Source: Triops longicaudatus | Taxonomy: Eukaryota; Arthropoda; Branchiopoda; Notostraca; Triopsidae | Assembly (NCBI GenBank): GCA_022885665.1 | Contig: JAGQDJ010000105.1 | Location: forward strand, 62,001-126,000 | DNA length: 64,000 bases | Reading direction: 5' to 3' | In this document: one piece after another, positions 1 through 11,545 of the stretch | How the letters are laid out: the number at the start of each line of letters is the position of its first letter | Numbering within the stretch: position 1 is the first letter of the stretch | The notes under the pieces: model-generated | Told to the model about the DNA's origin: nothing | The model's input: the letters and a program-made list of their open reading frames with translations, nothing else | Databases searched by the model: none | Made by a program: the position numbers and the translations under genes

Positions 1-206
1 ACTGCCTTGCATTGAAAGTCATTCCTCAAGTTATTTTTATCTTTTGCAAATTGCGACGCTCAGAAGCCAAACAGCTCCAAAAAGCTTTTTTATTTCTGGA
101 GTAAGAAAAAAAGTTTTCTCCCTTTTTTCCCTTTTCGCCCGTGAGGTGATGTGATTGATTTCCTCAAGATGTGAAGAGCAGGTGTGAATCTTCTTTTCCT
201 GTTTCT

Positions 207-207
<1 letters not shown>

Positions 208-240
<33 letters not shown>
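208..240. repeat. Homopolymer T tract (33 nt)
   Basis: An uninterrupted run of 33 T on the + strand, which is poly(A) on the - strand. Such tracts often mark the 3' end of a retroposed copy. No element body is recognised beside it. Confidence 0.9.
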
Positions 241-245
<5 letters not shown>

Positions 246-867
246 GTGAGTCGTGACGCACAACAGTTTTGCTTGTGCTCTTAGTAGCTTGAGAGGGGAA
301 TGGACCACCGCCTTAGAGAAACCTTTAGGCGAAGATGCATCATAAAGTTTATGTGTTCGTAAACGGTGGAACCACATTTTATAATGTACTCTGCGAAATG
401 GCGCGTTTTGAGTGTAGTTGGCTCGTTTGCAAGGTCATCCTCATTTTTTCGCACCCATTCCTTCTCGGAAAAAATACTAAGATGTCACTAAAAATCTGTC
501 GCAGCCATCGTTGTTTATAACCTTTTTTTTTTAAAAAAAAAAATAACTTTACGTTTTCGAGCTAATGCATTAGGTAGAGTTACGTATTTATTTCAATGGT
601 ACGAGAATCTTCCTTGTATTTTTATCTGGATTGTTAGTTACCAGAAATGGAGAAATAGAGCAACTACACTTTTAGCATACTTAGTAAGGTAAGGTCATAT
701 AAGATGATTCATGAGCGTTTGTTTGGGAAAGTGCTAGTCTCGGTCATGTTGATATGACATCTTTTTTCCCCTGCCTCGGGTTGTTTTTGTTAGTTTTCGT
801 GTTGCATTTCTTTGGATGTCCGTCCTCCTCATCTGGGAGGATGTGTGTTTAAATTGGGGATTTTAGT

Positions 868-880
868 CACGTGTTATAAA
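868..880 (+). promoter_or_regulatory. TATA-like box with adjacent E-box
   Basis: The string CACGTGTTATAAA combines an E-box (CACGTG, 868-873) and a TATA-like box (874-880). A GC-richer stretch follows. It could be a promoter for a short PHLDB transcript, but no transcript start is visible. Confidence 0.25.
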
Positions 881-1238
881 GGGTCCTCCGCACACTCCGA
901 AGCCGTGACAAGAGCTTTCGCAGCAACAGCAGTCGACCAAGTTTCGTTCAAGCTTTGACAACTTGCTAATGAAGTTTCCTGCATAAGATCCGCATTTATC
1001 CCAAGTTTTGGAGTAACTAGCCTTGGTCACTGAAAAGGCGTTAAAATTCTAGTTCATTTGACAATAAGTTTGAATGTTACACGAGTTGAAAAGCGTTAGT
1101 GTGACAGACCGTCTCAGTTCGCGAGGATTCTTCTGCAACTTTTCATTAAATTTCGCCCAATTGGAACCGAACTGAGCGGCCGTGAAACATACGTATAGAA
1201 TACGTAGGAAACTGGCACTTTAGCGAAAAGGCGTCGTT

Positions 1239-1310
1239 ATGTCGGTTATGTGGATGAATTACATCCGGATGCGATGTCGTACAGTCGCAAGACAGCGGAA
1301 GATCAGTCAG
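1239..1310 (+). CDS. Possible alternative first exon of the PHLDB gene (GC-AG intron)
   Basis: An ATG at 1239 opens 24 codons that end exactly in phase 0 at CAG followed by GCAAGT, the consensus of the rare GC-type donor. Joined to the acceptor at 2309 it runs in frame into the PHLDB tail and would give a protein of 216 residues. A TATA-like box lies about 360 bp upstream at 874-880. Against it: out-of-frame ATGs precede it, the peptide is not a recognised PHLDB segment, and chance is possible over a stretch this short. Confidence 0.2.
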
Positions 1311-2309
1311 GCAAGTAGTTTAATCTCAAAAAGTAAATTAATTACAAATTGACAGGCTAAAAGCGAAAGCGCGCGCTTTCATGTTATTGATTAGCGTGGA
1401 TTATGTGAAAATGTGTGTCCGTGCGCCGTTATTATAGATCTATCCGTTCCTGAAATGTTTCTCATTTAAAGAATGTAGCCTTGAACAGTTAATAGTTTAC
1501 CTCGTTAAAACTGGATATCACGAGAACTGTCTCATCTCTCATTGCACCCTTCTTAACAAGGTTTTGATAGTTTACGACGTGCTGGCAAAGGGGCGGAAAG
1601 AATTTGCTAATCGCTTTAGCTATTTTGTTCTTTTGGGCGGAGGGCCAACATAAAATTCTATTGTTGAAATTGTTCACAAGACTTATCTTGTCAACTGACC
1701 TATGAACCTCCTATATAGGACCAGAGGAAAAGAAAGAAAGGGTGTACGGAATAGGGAAGTGAAGAGTAGATGGCGAAGAAGAAAGCGAACGAACGGAAAA
1801 GGAAATGAAATTAAACACATGGGTTCAGTCTGTACCAGACTGTCGGGATCAACAAATGGTTCTTTTTACTTAGATTTGCGCAGTACTGGTAACAAAATTC
1901 TGGCACAACCCTACGCAATTTTTCATATTGGCATACCAGGTTTTTAGTGTCCTTTAGTGTTTGTGAAGTAAATCTAGTTCACAAAGCTGAAATTGTGTTA
2001 GTGGTACGAAATTCTATACTTCATATAGCAGAGATTTTGTGAACAACACTCCATACTGAGTATGCAGAATAGGGTCAAATTTCGTTTCGTGTTATTCTAG
2101 TCTGGGGAGCACATTGCCCTTAAGGCAGTAGCCGAAGGATTTGTGATCGAATGTCCGTAATCCCAGACATATAAATTACTGGAAAGATGCAAGGAATGGG
2201 AGCTGAAGTTTTGTTTTTGCGCTACAAGGTTGTTTTTCCTTAAACGTTCAGAATAATGGAGATGTTAAGGTTCATACTTGTTAATATTAAACTTTTATTT
2301 TCATCACAG

Positions 2310-3055
2310 GTTCGGCAAAAGGAACAAGAGCAGTCCCAGGCTTTGGAGGATTGTCGACCGTTGTCAGACGCGTCTTCATTTGGCGATGAGATTTCTTCCG
2401 AAGTTCGATTACGTGAACGCAGTCGTACTCAGGTAATGTGTGTGCAATGTTTATCTTGAAGATTTAGGCTTATGTATTATTATTTGCAGCAACAGAGACC
2501 GTTGACCCGGTATTTGCCCGTCAGAAGCGACCGATTCGATTTGAGACAGCATATTGAGACAGCTGGACACCAAATTGAACTCTGTACATACGTTACTTTA
2601 ACGGCGACATCAGCACGAGGCTATCTGCATAAGATGGGCTCAAAATTCCGAACCTGGAATAAACGATGGTTCGTTTTTGATCGCATGAAACGCACTTTTA
2701 TGTATTACGCCGATAAAAGCGAGACAAAAGTACGCGGCGGCGCTTATTTCCAGGTATACGCTTTTTTATATACACACGTATGTCGAATCTGTTGACTATT
2801 ATTCTGTATACAAATTATAGTTATTGCTTTATTTTAATTCCTTTCGTTGATCTTTTTCTCTTGCAGTCAATTGAAGAAGTGTACGTTGATCACCTTCATT
2901 CTGTCAAGTCGCCTAATCCGAAATTAACCTTTTGCGTTAAGACGTACGATCGAACCTATCATTTGATGGCGCCAAGTGCGGAAGCGATGCGTATTTGGGT
3001 TGACGTCATTTTTACCGGTGCGGAGGGGTACCAGGAATTCCAGCATGTTTCGTAA
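2310..3055 (+). CDS. PHLDB: PHLDB/LL5-family protein, C-terminal exons with PH domain (5' part missing)
   Basis: Three exons join in phase 0: 2310-2432, 2490-2753 and 2867-3055, each with AG/GT borders, giving 192 codons and the stop TAA. The product is the C-terminus of a pleckstrin-homology-like family B (LL5) protein. In this family the PH domain binds phosphoinositides and a coiled coil links it to cortical microtubule and adhesion complexes. The sequence shows a charged stretch (RQKEQEQSQALEDCRPL), the family linker RPLTRYLP, then the PH domain from ARGYLHKMGSKFRTWNKRWF through the C-terminal PH helix (PSAEAMRIWVDVI) to the stop. The start of the gene is not visible, so only the tail of a normally much longer protein is present. 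Candidate poly(A) signals AATAAA lie at 3847-3852 and 3899-3904. Family assignment is from remembered PHLDB1/2 sequence; which paralogue it represents is not decided. Confidence 0.9.
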
Positions 3056-4844
3056 AGAAAAAGACGTGCCAGCTTCCCAAGTCAATGTAAATTTACTGTA
3101 CAAAGATTTCCTTTTCGTGGAAAGAAGAAAGTTACAGCAATCGTTACAGTGTCAAGTTCCCTTGGAAAGTTATTAACAAAGCTTGAACTGGGGGAGCATA
3201 AGCCTTGTTTCTCGTTATAATTGTTGCAGCTAATTCGGCATACAGAAACATAAGGAAGCTCAGCAAAAAAGAGTAGGAATGCAAGAAAGCTTACGCTTAA
3301 GAAGCGTACGGGAATGCTAAGAACTTCTCAAAAGAGGTACCTTAATTTTGGAGCAGACTATTTTGTTGTTAGAGGAGCAAATGTTATGTTACAAAAGTGA
3401 AGTGCATTGAGCCTACGAGAAAAGAGTTCGGACGAAGTTCATGTTCCTATATGTATGTAGCCATGATGAGCAGTACAGTTTTGTTTCGAGTTGACTTCTG
3501 CCTTGTTGTCAAGATCGTTCTTCGAGAATCGTAACGAAAATGTTTCGGGGAGTGGCTTAGTTAAAGTGGTTTGTGTTTTTGTTAAGCAAACACAAATGGC
3601 CCTGCCCCCGTGATTCTTGGTTGGTGGAAGCGGTCGCGATTTCTGGAAACGTTGAGCGCTGACCGAGGTTGCATTTTCGCGTGCACTAGTCCGTTCACCA
3701 GTTTCGCATTACTGCATGCTTGGTAGACGAGAAAATACGAGAATACGACCAACGTAAGATGCCATACAACTCGTTCAGTGCAACGCACCGTTGATAAGAA
3801 AATAGTTTTCCTGCTTTACTATTTGCAATCACTTATTTTGTAAAATAATAAAAAAACTGAATGACGCTTTAAATTTATAAGTGAGTAAACCATCGTACAA
3901 TAAAGAGAGCGGGGATTCGTGGAACGAAAAGTTACGCATGCAGTAACTTCCACACGTTTATCATAATCAGTTTTTTTCGGATGAAACAGTACATTTCGTT
4001 CTTTTATTTTACTTTTGTTTTTCTATTGCACACCACGAAAACGGCGCCCCCTTCAAGTTTGCACCCAGGGCACGTGCCCTGGCTGCCTCACCTTCGTAAC
4101 GCTACTGGCACGGCATAGCTTTGTTCACTTCATGGTATTTGCGATGTTTTGTCGTCTTGGGCTGTCTTAGATCAAGAGATTGTAAAAATCGAATGCTACT
4201 TTTGAAAACAAAGACTGAACTTCAGTTATTTCCATAAAGTCATTCCGAAAGTGTATTTACGCAATTGCGTTTCGGAACCTGAGTTGGAGATGAAATCATC
4301 AAATTTTAAAAAGAAAACATGCTAAGAAATTTTGCAGCGATGTATAAGACTTACCTCTCACGCGAAAACCCCCACGCGACAACCCTGCTTACGGGTTTAA
4401 TTTCTGTAAAACTAACCGGTATTCAAGTATGGGCGAAGATGTCCATTATCATCTCGTACTCCAGTTAACCGAATGTTTAAAATAGGCAAATTAAGCTGTG
4501 GAAATTATTCCCCTCTGCTCGAGGATTCCGAATCTATAAGAATTATAGCGCTAGCCCTTCAAATAAGCGAGAAAACTGAGCTTGAATATGAAATTATGCC
4601 CTAAGGGCGTCTCAGGAGCCAAAAATTTTGAAATCCCATAAGGAATAACATGGGAAAAAGTGCGATACACGATGCCAGCATCATGCTTTTCGAGGCCTCG
4701 TTCACCCTTTCCTATCCCTTTTCCTGCTTCCCATGCTGTTTCCAATGATACTATTGGTAATCCCAATTTATTGGGATATACCAGGTACCATAGGAAGCAG
4801 GACAGGGCATAGTCAGGGTTTTTTCCTCCGAAAAACCAAACAAC
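3056..4844. other. PHLDB 3' region and intergenic DNA
   Basis: After the PHLDB stop codon come about 800 bp that may be 3' untranslated region, ending near the two AATAAA motifs at about 3.85-3.90 kb. The rest holds no recognisable gene. Confidence 0.5.
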
Positions 4845-4914
4845 AGACACTGGGAATCGAACCCACGACCTTGCGATCCCAATGAAATGCCTTAGACCGC
4901 TCGGCCGAATCACC
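4845..4914 (-). mobile_element. tRNA-derived SINE head or tRNA pseudogene (Ser/Leu type)
   Basis: Read on the - strand, the segment has a pol III A box (TCGGCCGAGCGG, about 4909-4898) and a near-perfect B box (GGTTCGATTCC, about 4863-4853). Between them is a short hairpin (ATC-GCAA-GGT) matching the long variable arm of class II tRNAs. Compared with an intact tRNA-Ser or tRNA-Leu the anticodon arm is missing, and the 3' end does not pair with the 5' GGTGATT. It is therefore not a working tRNA. Downstream sequence (TTTTTCGGAGGAAAAAACCC and on to about 4.7 kb) is the possible tRNA-unrelated body of a SINE. No second copy was noticed in the window, so a lone tRNA relic remains possible. Confidence 0.6.
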
Positions 4915-5450
4915 TACTATTTTTGTGATGCTTATTTATATACAAAAGCTGCGAGTGGTTTGTTACCTATACAACTTCTCACAGATTACAAGTAGTACTG
5001 TTCTTTTATTATTTCTAGACTTTTTACTAGCAGGAAGTTTGTTCAAAATGAAATACTATACCTTATGGCCATTCGTAGTTTTTTTTTTTATTTTATGCAA
5101 GTATAGGAAAGTAACCATTATTATTTATTTTGATAACGTGTACGATTAAAATCACATACGTGATCGTTTCCCCACGTTTTTCTGCTGTTTTTCTCCCGAT
5201 TCGTACTTCGTTCTTCCATTTCTTCATTCCCAGATTTCAGTAGCTTGGCGACCTATGAGTTTGTATTTATCTTATGAACTTTCCAATCAGTGTTTATACA
5301 AAGCCACGGAAATAAAACCGAATTACAAGAAAATAACAAAAACACGAATACACTAGTTCTGGCCTCTATACCACGAACCACTTGTCCTACAAAAAGACAT
5401 AATACGATTAAAATTTAAAGCTAATTTTCGTCAACACTTGGATTCGAAAT
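4915..5450. other. AT-rich intergenic DNA
   Basis: About 540 bp between the SINE-like element and the decayed sushi/EGF gene. It would contain the 3' untranslated region of that gene on the - strand. No coding or structured feature is seen. Confidence 0.5.
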
Positions 5451-7825
5451 TTACTTTTTATGAAGGCATTGCGGATTACCATACCCTAGAGGACAATGGC
5501 ACGTACTGGCAGATACACAGCGCCCTTCATTGGCTCACGGTGGGTCGCAAGTCGCTAAATGTTAAAAATGTATTACTTGCCTGACTTTCCACCACTTTAA
5601 CTTGTTAAACGATTTACGTTTTTCACACCGAAGGCAGGAACAACGATAAGGGGCGGTACACGTACCACCGTTCAGGCGAGGCAAGATGCAATACGCTACG
5701 AAATACACGATTACTTTTACAATATGCAAACATTTCCACACCACGCTTCATACCCTAAACACCAAATTCCACACAAAATAATTTGAAAAAATACAAAAAT
5801 AATGTAAAAAAATTAATTAAAAATCAATTTAAAAAAATAAAATAAAAAAATCCTAAAATTACGCTAAGGTATACGATTAATGCACGACTAAACCTACTAT
5901 TAAGAAAACGCCATAAACAACGCCAATTTTCTTTTTAGCGCACCTGTTTGACATTTGTCGCCGCTAAATCCTGGAGGACAAGCGCAAACGCTAGTCGGTA
6001 GACACGCCCCTCCATTCAGACACTGACAATCCCGCGATCCTTCGCAAGCAATAGGTCCTGACCATTGTCCATTGCTTTGCCACTTAATCACATTGTGTCC
6101 AACAGATTTTTGCCCTACTTTTTTTTCCAAAATTATGTGTTAATTTATTATAATTCATTTTCACTATTAATCTTTTTTTTAATACCTGGTGGGCAAGACA
6201 TAACTAAACGGTCGCTAAATGTGTACGAAAAGCCCAGCAACGTAATACCCGGCGGTGCCCGGGGTCGTCCACACCAAACACCTAAACAAAGAAAATCTCG
6301 GAACATTTTTTGAACTGAATTTATGAGTTGATCACGTCTTACGCTCGCATTTTTCGGTAGGTGCAGACCAGATTTGATTAGGAAGACACTATAGAGACAA
6401 ATTTCCATGTCTCACGTAGCCAGGTTCGCATTCTAGTTTCAACCACGCCCCCACAGACCTTGGTTCCACGCTTGGCGCTACTGCATGCGCTATGGGAGGC
6501 GGATCTAGGCACGAAGCCGCTAAAATTAACACAAATGAATAATTCAATTTATACTGTCTTAAATTAAAATAAATCGCGACCAAAACTGACATGTATACGA
6601 AACCTTAATTAACATTTACCACATCAACAAATGAATACCCTACACTGTGCTTAAAAAACAAAATAAAATAAAAATAAATGAATATTACGTGAAAATACGA
6701 TATCAACAATTTTCTAAATGTAAAACGAACTCACAGAAAAAAATTATTCAAATACAATAAAAAGCTGTTTACCACTCACATACAAATTAAACGCTATACT
6801 TTAAACAATCTAATTAAAAAAATATATATTTAAAAAAATATTAAAAAATAAACCAAAAAAATCTAAATTTATGGTATATAGCATTGCATACAAATACAAT
6901 AGATAAAAGAAATAAAACCCAATTAATCATTAGATAAAAGCTGCTAACAACTCACTTCAAGGATAAAAAAGCGCAAATATTAATAGTAAAAAACAATTAA
7001 AATAATAGACTTAAAGAATAGATAAGACAAAATACGTTCGCAGATCAGTGGAGAAGGCGTCCATTGTCCCGTTGCGTCGCACAGTGCAGTATGTGCACAG
7101 CCTCGCACAGGAACCGTACTTAGTCACCGTACTGTCGAGCCACGCCCATAACGAACCCATGCACGTGAGGTACCAACTCTGGGCACCATACATCTAACCA
7201 AATCAGAAAACCAATTAATATTTCTACATTCTTATTAATTCCAAATTCCGTACTTAATAATTTTAAGTACAACTTTACGTTGACATTGTAGAGAGTTCCC
7301 TGACCAAGTTCCCGTCACTTGGCACACGCGTTTATCTTGACCCAGAAACTGGTACCCTGTTTGACACTCATACGAGGTCACACCCATAAATGTGTTATTC
7401 ACCGTACCGAGGAAACCATTCAACGGAGCCTAGATACATTATAAAATCATTAACAAAAATAATTAAAGAAAAGAAAATACAATTTTAGGTAAAAAAAATA
7501 ATAATATTAAAAAAGGAAACATATGTTAATAAAAAATACGCCTTAAATTTGTAGGCAATAGCCCGGGCTGCGGACAGCTGACAGGTAAGCACTTTGGTGC
7601 GTCACCAATTCATCACTCGGCTGCGTATTCCACGTACTCACTCCGCGATAGGTACTACCCTGGTGTTCAAGAATAACGATGTTGCGATCCAGCGGGCCAA
7701 ATTCCATCTTTCAAGACATTCGCGTAAGGTACTACCGGTGGATCATTACAAACATCCTGAGACATTTTACAAAACATTAGGATAAATTACATGGAATGCG
7801 AATCGCTTCTGTTTATTGGAATACC
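5451..7825 (-). pseudogene. Decaying sushi(CCP)/EGF extracellular protein gene
   Basis: Seven exons can be traced on the - strand from splice phase and domain pattern: to 7825; 7756-about 7560; 7429-7279; 7193-7036; 6519-6343; 6281-6186 with 6114-5944; 5695-5618; 5554-5451. (The pair 6281-6186/6114-5944 encodes one sushi domain split by an intron, then an EGF domain, so the count is eight exon blocks.) Intact parts are 7429-7279 (sushi, SYECQTGYQFLGQDKRVC) and 6281-5944 (sushi VWCGRPRAPPG..., EGF CQCLNGGACLPTSVCACPPG). Elsewhere there is damage: a frameshift near 7857-7870, about four stops and a lost donor in 7756-7560, TAA plus frameshift in 7193-7036, TAG in 6519-6343, a cysteine replaced by arginine with a shortened EGF loop in 5695-5618, and TGA in place of a conserved cysteine in 5554-5451. 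Sushi domains followed by three EGF repeats suggest a secreted or matrix/complement-type protein. I cannot name the parent gene. Confidence 0.75.
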
Positions 7826-7962
7826 TGGAGGCAAATGGGTAGTTCTCCGAGCCATCTCCATCGGATTGCCTTTTAGAGAAAAGCCCCGTTCGCAGAAATA
7901 AGTAACGCTGGTACCCGGTATGTAATCACCCTCTTCCCCTGTCAGATAGTAATATGTCGAAT

Positions 7963-8162
7963 GGTTGAGCTCAAAAGGATTTATGTTGAACTCAACTAAC
8001 TTCCTGTTCAGGTCAAAAGACGCCACGTCGAGTCAGCATTCTACGTTCACGTAAAAAGAATCCATGCTGAGCATAATTTGCCTTCTTATTCAACTCAAAA
8101 GCATTCACGTTGAGCTCAATCACCGTCGTTCTTCAGCTAAACATAGTTTAGTTTAAGCTCAT
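7963..8162 (-). repeat. Degenerate tandem repeat, about 42-bp unit, four to five copies
   Basis: Copies start near 7963, 8006, 8044, 8089 and 8128 on the + strand. Their common core is like GTTCAnCTCAAAAG...CACGTTGAGCTCA. A unit of about 42 bp equals 14 codons. On the - strand the copies read as related peptides (VEFNINPFELN near 7966-7998, IELNVNAFELN near 8090-8122), although not all copies share a frame. The array lies just 5' of the first traced sushi exon, so it may be a decayed coding repeat at the start of that gene. Confidence 0.6.
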
Positions 8163-9413
8163 GCCTAAACGCAATCAGATAAACGAGAGAGAGCGATCCA
8201 GTTCCAAGATTTCAGTCAGTCAGAAAGTAAGAAAGCCAAATAATGATAAGAACTGGGCTGGAAATCACGTAAAGCGAGGTAAAATAGCACAGAGTGGAAG
8301 AAGTCGTGTAGAGCGAGGGATATGTGAACCGTGCGTCACCACGCTGTGAGAAGGCCCCACTCGACTCCGTCAATATCGACACAAAAGCAAAACTTGCAAA
8401 TCTCCCGATCCACTCATTACCTTCGCGAGAAAATAAAAACAGTCGAGGCGAAAGTTTTGAAAGAAGGTTAATCGAACGAATGCTGCACATAAAGTATCTT
8501 TACTATGGCTAATGACAAGACCATAACGTTCAAGCAAGTTTCGATGGTGGATCTGCCTGGCAATTCCGCCACGAATCCACCCAAAATGGTCGCAAGTGCT
8601 TTGGTATAATAGAAAAGCGTATCAAATGCCGTTTCATTGCAAGATGTGGCAAACTTCAGCACCATCGCCCAACAAGCACAACAATCCTAGTTCGGGGGCA
8701 ACCTGCTTAATGTGTGCCGCGATGTTTTAAGCGATGTTTAATCTCCTGATTACATCATGCGAACGACAAGAAGCCAAATGTGCCATATCTTCTGATTAGC
8801 TTACCAGTAACAAAAGCTATTTCACTGCCTTTTTCGTTCGCTTTACCAGCTTATTCGACAGTTCAACCTATCGTCTTGGAAGGAATTGGAGGAAATTGCT
8901 TCCAATTCTCCAACATGGTGGCTAACGAAGAAAACTTCACTTAGCTTGCAACCAGGAAAAAAAAATCGCAAATGCATATCCTAGACAACAGAATAGAAAT
9001 ACATGATAGAAGAGACAACGCAAATAAACAATATTGCATTAAGTGTTTCTTTCTTTTGTTATCTTACGGATACGTACTAATTATTTTCTCATAGCAGCAA
9101 ATCTTTACATCACATTTTCAGAATGCAAATTTCTGTATTTTCTGGAATCAAAATAGTGAATTGAGCAACACACCGGCCGAGTCGAATTGGTGGAACACGT
9201 GTCTTAGAGGCGGTAGATTCATGTTGTCCACGTGCGAAGTATTTGTCTTTCTCCCTTTGTTGACATTCTCTAACGTACCCGAAACGTTTCTATAACACAA
9301 ACGCACAGTTTCTTGTTATACCCTGTAGTTTGGTCGCTGTGGGGTTAGCTTTTTTTGGTGTTGCCTGTGTAGTATATTGTTGTTCATACCATAGCGTAGC
9401 TGCTTTGCAAATT
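8163..9413. other. Intergenic DNA between the decayed gene and the acid phosphatase
   Basis: No convincing gene. A frame starting at ATG 8505 runs 34 codons to two adjacent stops and stays mostly open after them for about 30 codons; it matches nothing I recognise. A promoter for the phosphatase should lie toward the 3' end. Confidence 0.5.
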
Positions 9414-11545
9414 ATGACAACTTTGTCTATGGATCCTCGATTTCGCATGGTTATATCGTTGACTTTGTTGTCTGCTTGTTGCTGTGCAAAGATTTTATCA
9501 CAGACAGTTTCGCAGAGGCAACCCAGGCATGTCCACCTCTCATTTGGAGGTACTGATCACAATTTATTTAACCTTGATTTAATTGCTTGAGTGAAGATAA
9601 TGATACCCTTACTCAAGTCTGGCAATCCTTGATAAAACACGACTTTTGGTGGAAAACATAAACGAGAACGCGATATTATAATTCTTCCAGAACACGTGAT
9701 TCCGTAATTTATAGAGAATGTAATGTTAGTTACTTTTTTCTTTCTAAGAGCACCCGGGTGAGATGGTGGTCACGTGGAGCACAGTAGAAGATACAGAAGC
9801 CAGTATTGTGGAGTACGGAACAACTAGCCACGATTTTAATTTCCGAGCTGAGGGGAATCGTAATCTCTTCGTAGACGATGGTCCATTGAAACTCAGCCAG
9901 TATATTCATCGAGTTATGCTCAAGGATCTTCAACCAGGGCAAACATACTGTAAGTACAGGAAATACGTAACTATTTGAAAACTCGTTTCGAAAGATTACC
10001 ACTGTGGAAGCGATTACGGATGGTCCAAGACATTCGTCTTTACATATACACGGACTGATCCGGATTGGTCGCCTCGCCTAGCCGTTTTTGGTGACATGGG
10101 CATTGAGAACGCGAAGTCTTTGCCTCGATTACAGAAAGACACACACAGCGGTCTCTACGATGCCATCTTGCACGTTGGGGACATGGCATATGACATGTAT
10201 GAGGTGCGTGCTTTTTTTTTTTAAATAAGAAGCATTGAAGTATTTTTGTTGTAATTTAACACGAACTTGTATGTAGCACGACGGTCGTGTAGGCGATTAC
10301 TTCATGGACTTAATCGAGCCAATTGCTGCGTACGTACCCTATATGACGTGCGTGGGTAACCATGAAAACAGCTAGTAAGCAATTCACGTTTTGAAATTAA
10401 AATATTGAAAGTCTTTTATCTTTACGGATATGTGCTGGGATAAAGAAATGTCTTGCAACTTTCTTTTAGCAATTTTAGTCATTATCGAGCTCGTTTCTCG
10501 ATGCCTGGTGGACATGAAAACATGATGTACAGTTTTAACATGGGCCCAGCTCATTTCGTCGCCATTTCGACGGAGTTTTATTATTTTATGCGCTATGGAG
10601 TCAAGCAAGTTGTTAAACAATACGAGTGGCTTGTACAGGACCTAAAAGTAAACATTTGGTGTATTAAAGTATTCTTATATTCTATCTTACCTTGTAATTA
10701 GGAAGCGAATGCTCCGGCGAATCGTAGCATTCGACCATGGATTATCACTTTCGGCCATCGACCCATGTATTGCTCTAATAAGGGATCCAATGATTGCACC
10801 AGGGAAAGTGATATTGTCCGGACTGGGATTCCATTGTTTCGCTGGTAATTCTGTTTATAGTCAGTCACCATAGATTTTCGTTTGAATTTAAGCCCTATAA
10901 AATTTACCTGATCTTATAAATTTGGATAAAAAAACGGTTGCCATTTCACACAGGTTTGGACTCGAGAAACTCTTTTACGACAACGGGGTCGATTTGTCAC
11001 TCTGGGGACATGAGCATTCGTACGAAAGATTGTGGCCAGTTTATGACGGCCAAGTTATGAATGGAAGCGTAGAAGAACCGTACCGGAATCCTCAAGCTCC
11101 AGTGCATGTTGTCACCGGTTCCGCGGTAAGTTGCGCCATCTTCGTGTATAGTATTAATTGAACAGTTAACACCTTTATTAAAGTAGTTTTGAAAATGTGT
11201 CTTGGCTCTATAAGGAAAATCTCAGTTCTTAGGTTCTTACTGTACGTGTTACTAGGACGACGTTTTCATAGGAGGGTGGGGGCGGCGGAAAACAGTTGGC
11301 ATTTTTTTTACTGACATGTCGTATCCGATTTTTAGGGCTGTCGTGAACATACAAGTGGGTTTAAGCCTGAAATCCCGCCTTGGAGTGCCTTTCGTAAGAC
11401 AGATTATGGTTATGCGCGTTTGCACGTTGAAAACAAGACGCATTTGTATATGGAACAAGTGTCGGATGACAAAAACGGCGCTGTGATCGATTCTTTTTGG
11501 ATGGTTAAAGACCAACGTCTCTCGTATAACCAACGTTTTTCTTAA
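9414..11545 (+). CDS. ACP7: Secreted purple acid phosphatase, ACP7-like (complete)
   Basis: Eight exons: 9414-9549, 9749-9949, 9995-10203, 10277-10374, 10470-10647, 10702-10844, 10954-11125 and 11336-11545. They join in frame to 448 residues plus TAA. The enzyme family hydrolyses phosphate monoesters with a binuclear metal centre. A hydrophobic N-terminus (MVISLTLLSACCCA) predicts a signal peptide, so it is probably secreted or lysosomal. A fibronectin-like N-terminal domain (VHLSFGEHPGEMVVTWST) precedes the metallophosphatase domain. All seven metal ligands are visible: GDMG (D), GDMAY (D and Y), GNHE (N), FGHRPMYC (H) and WGHEHS (two H). The C-terminus (CREHTSGFKPEIPPWSAFR, DYGYARLHV) is the family tail. 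The first in-frame ATG is used; the Met codons 6 and 12 are alternatives that keep the signal peptide. Introns are mostly 46-200 bp. It is convergent with XRCC1. Confidence 0.93.

Larger units (their letters stand above)
1..2309. other. Non-coding stretch upstream of the visible PHLDB exons
   Basis: It is either intron or upstream sequence of the PHLDB gene. It holds the poly(T) tract, a TATA-like motif and the weak exon candidate described separately. The other open frames here are short, low in complexity and unlike any protein I know. Confidence 0.6.

Noticed and set aside
4551..4913. 120-codon open frame on the - strand
   Set aside because: It begins within the tRNA-like element and reads through its SINE-like body; the peptide is a by-product of the repeat.
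9170..9240. GGCCGAGTCGAATTGG string resembling a tRNA A box
   Set aside because: No B box at a suitable distance and no cloverleaf could be drawn.
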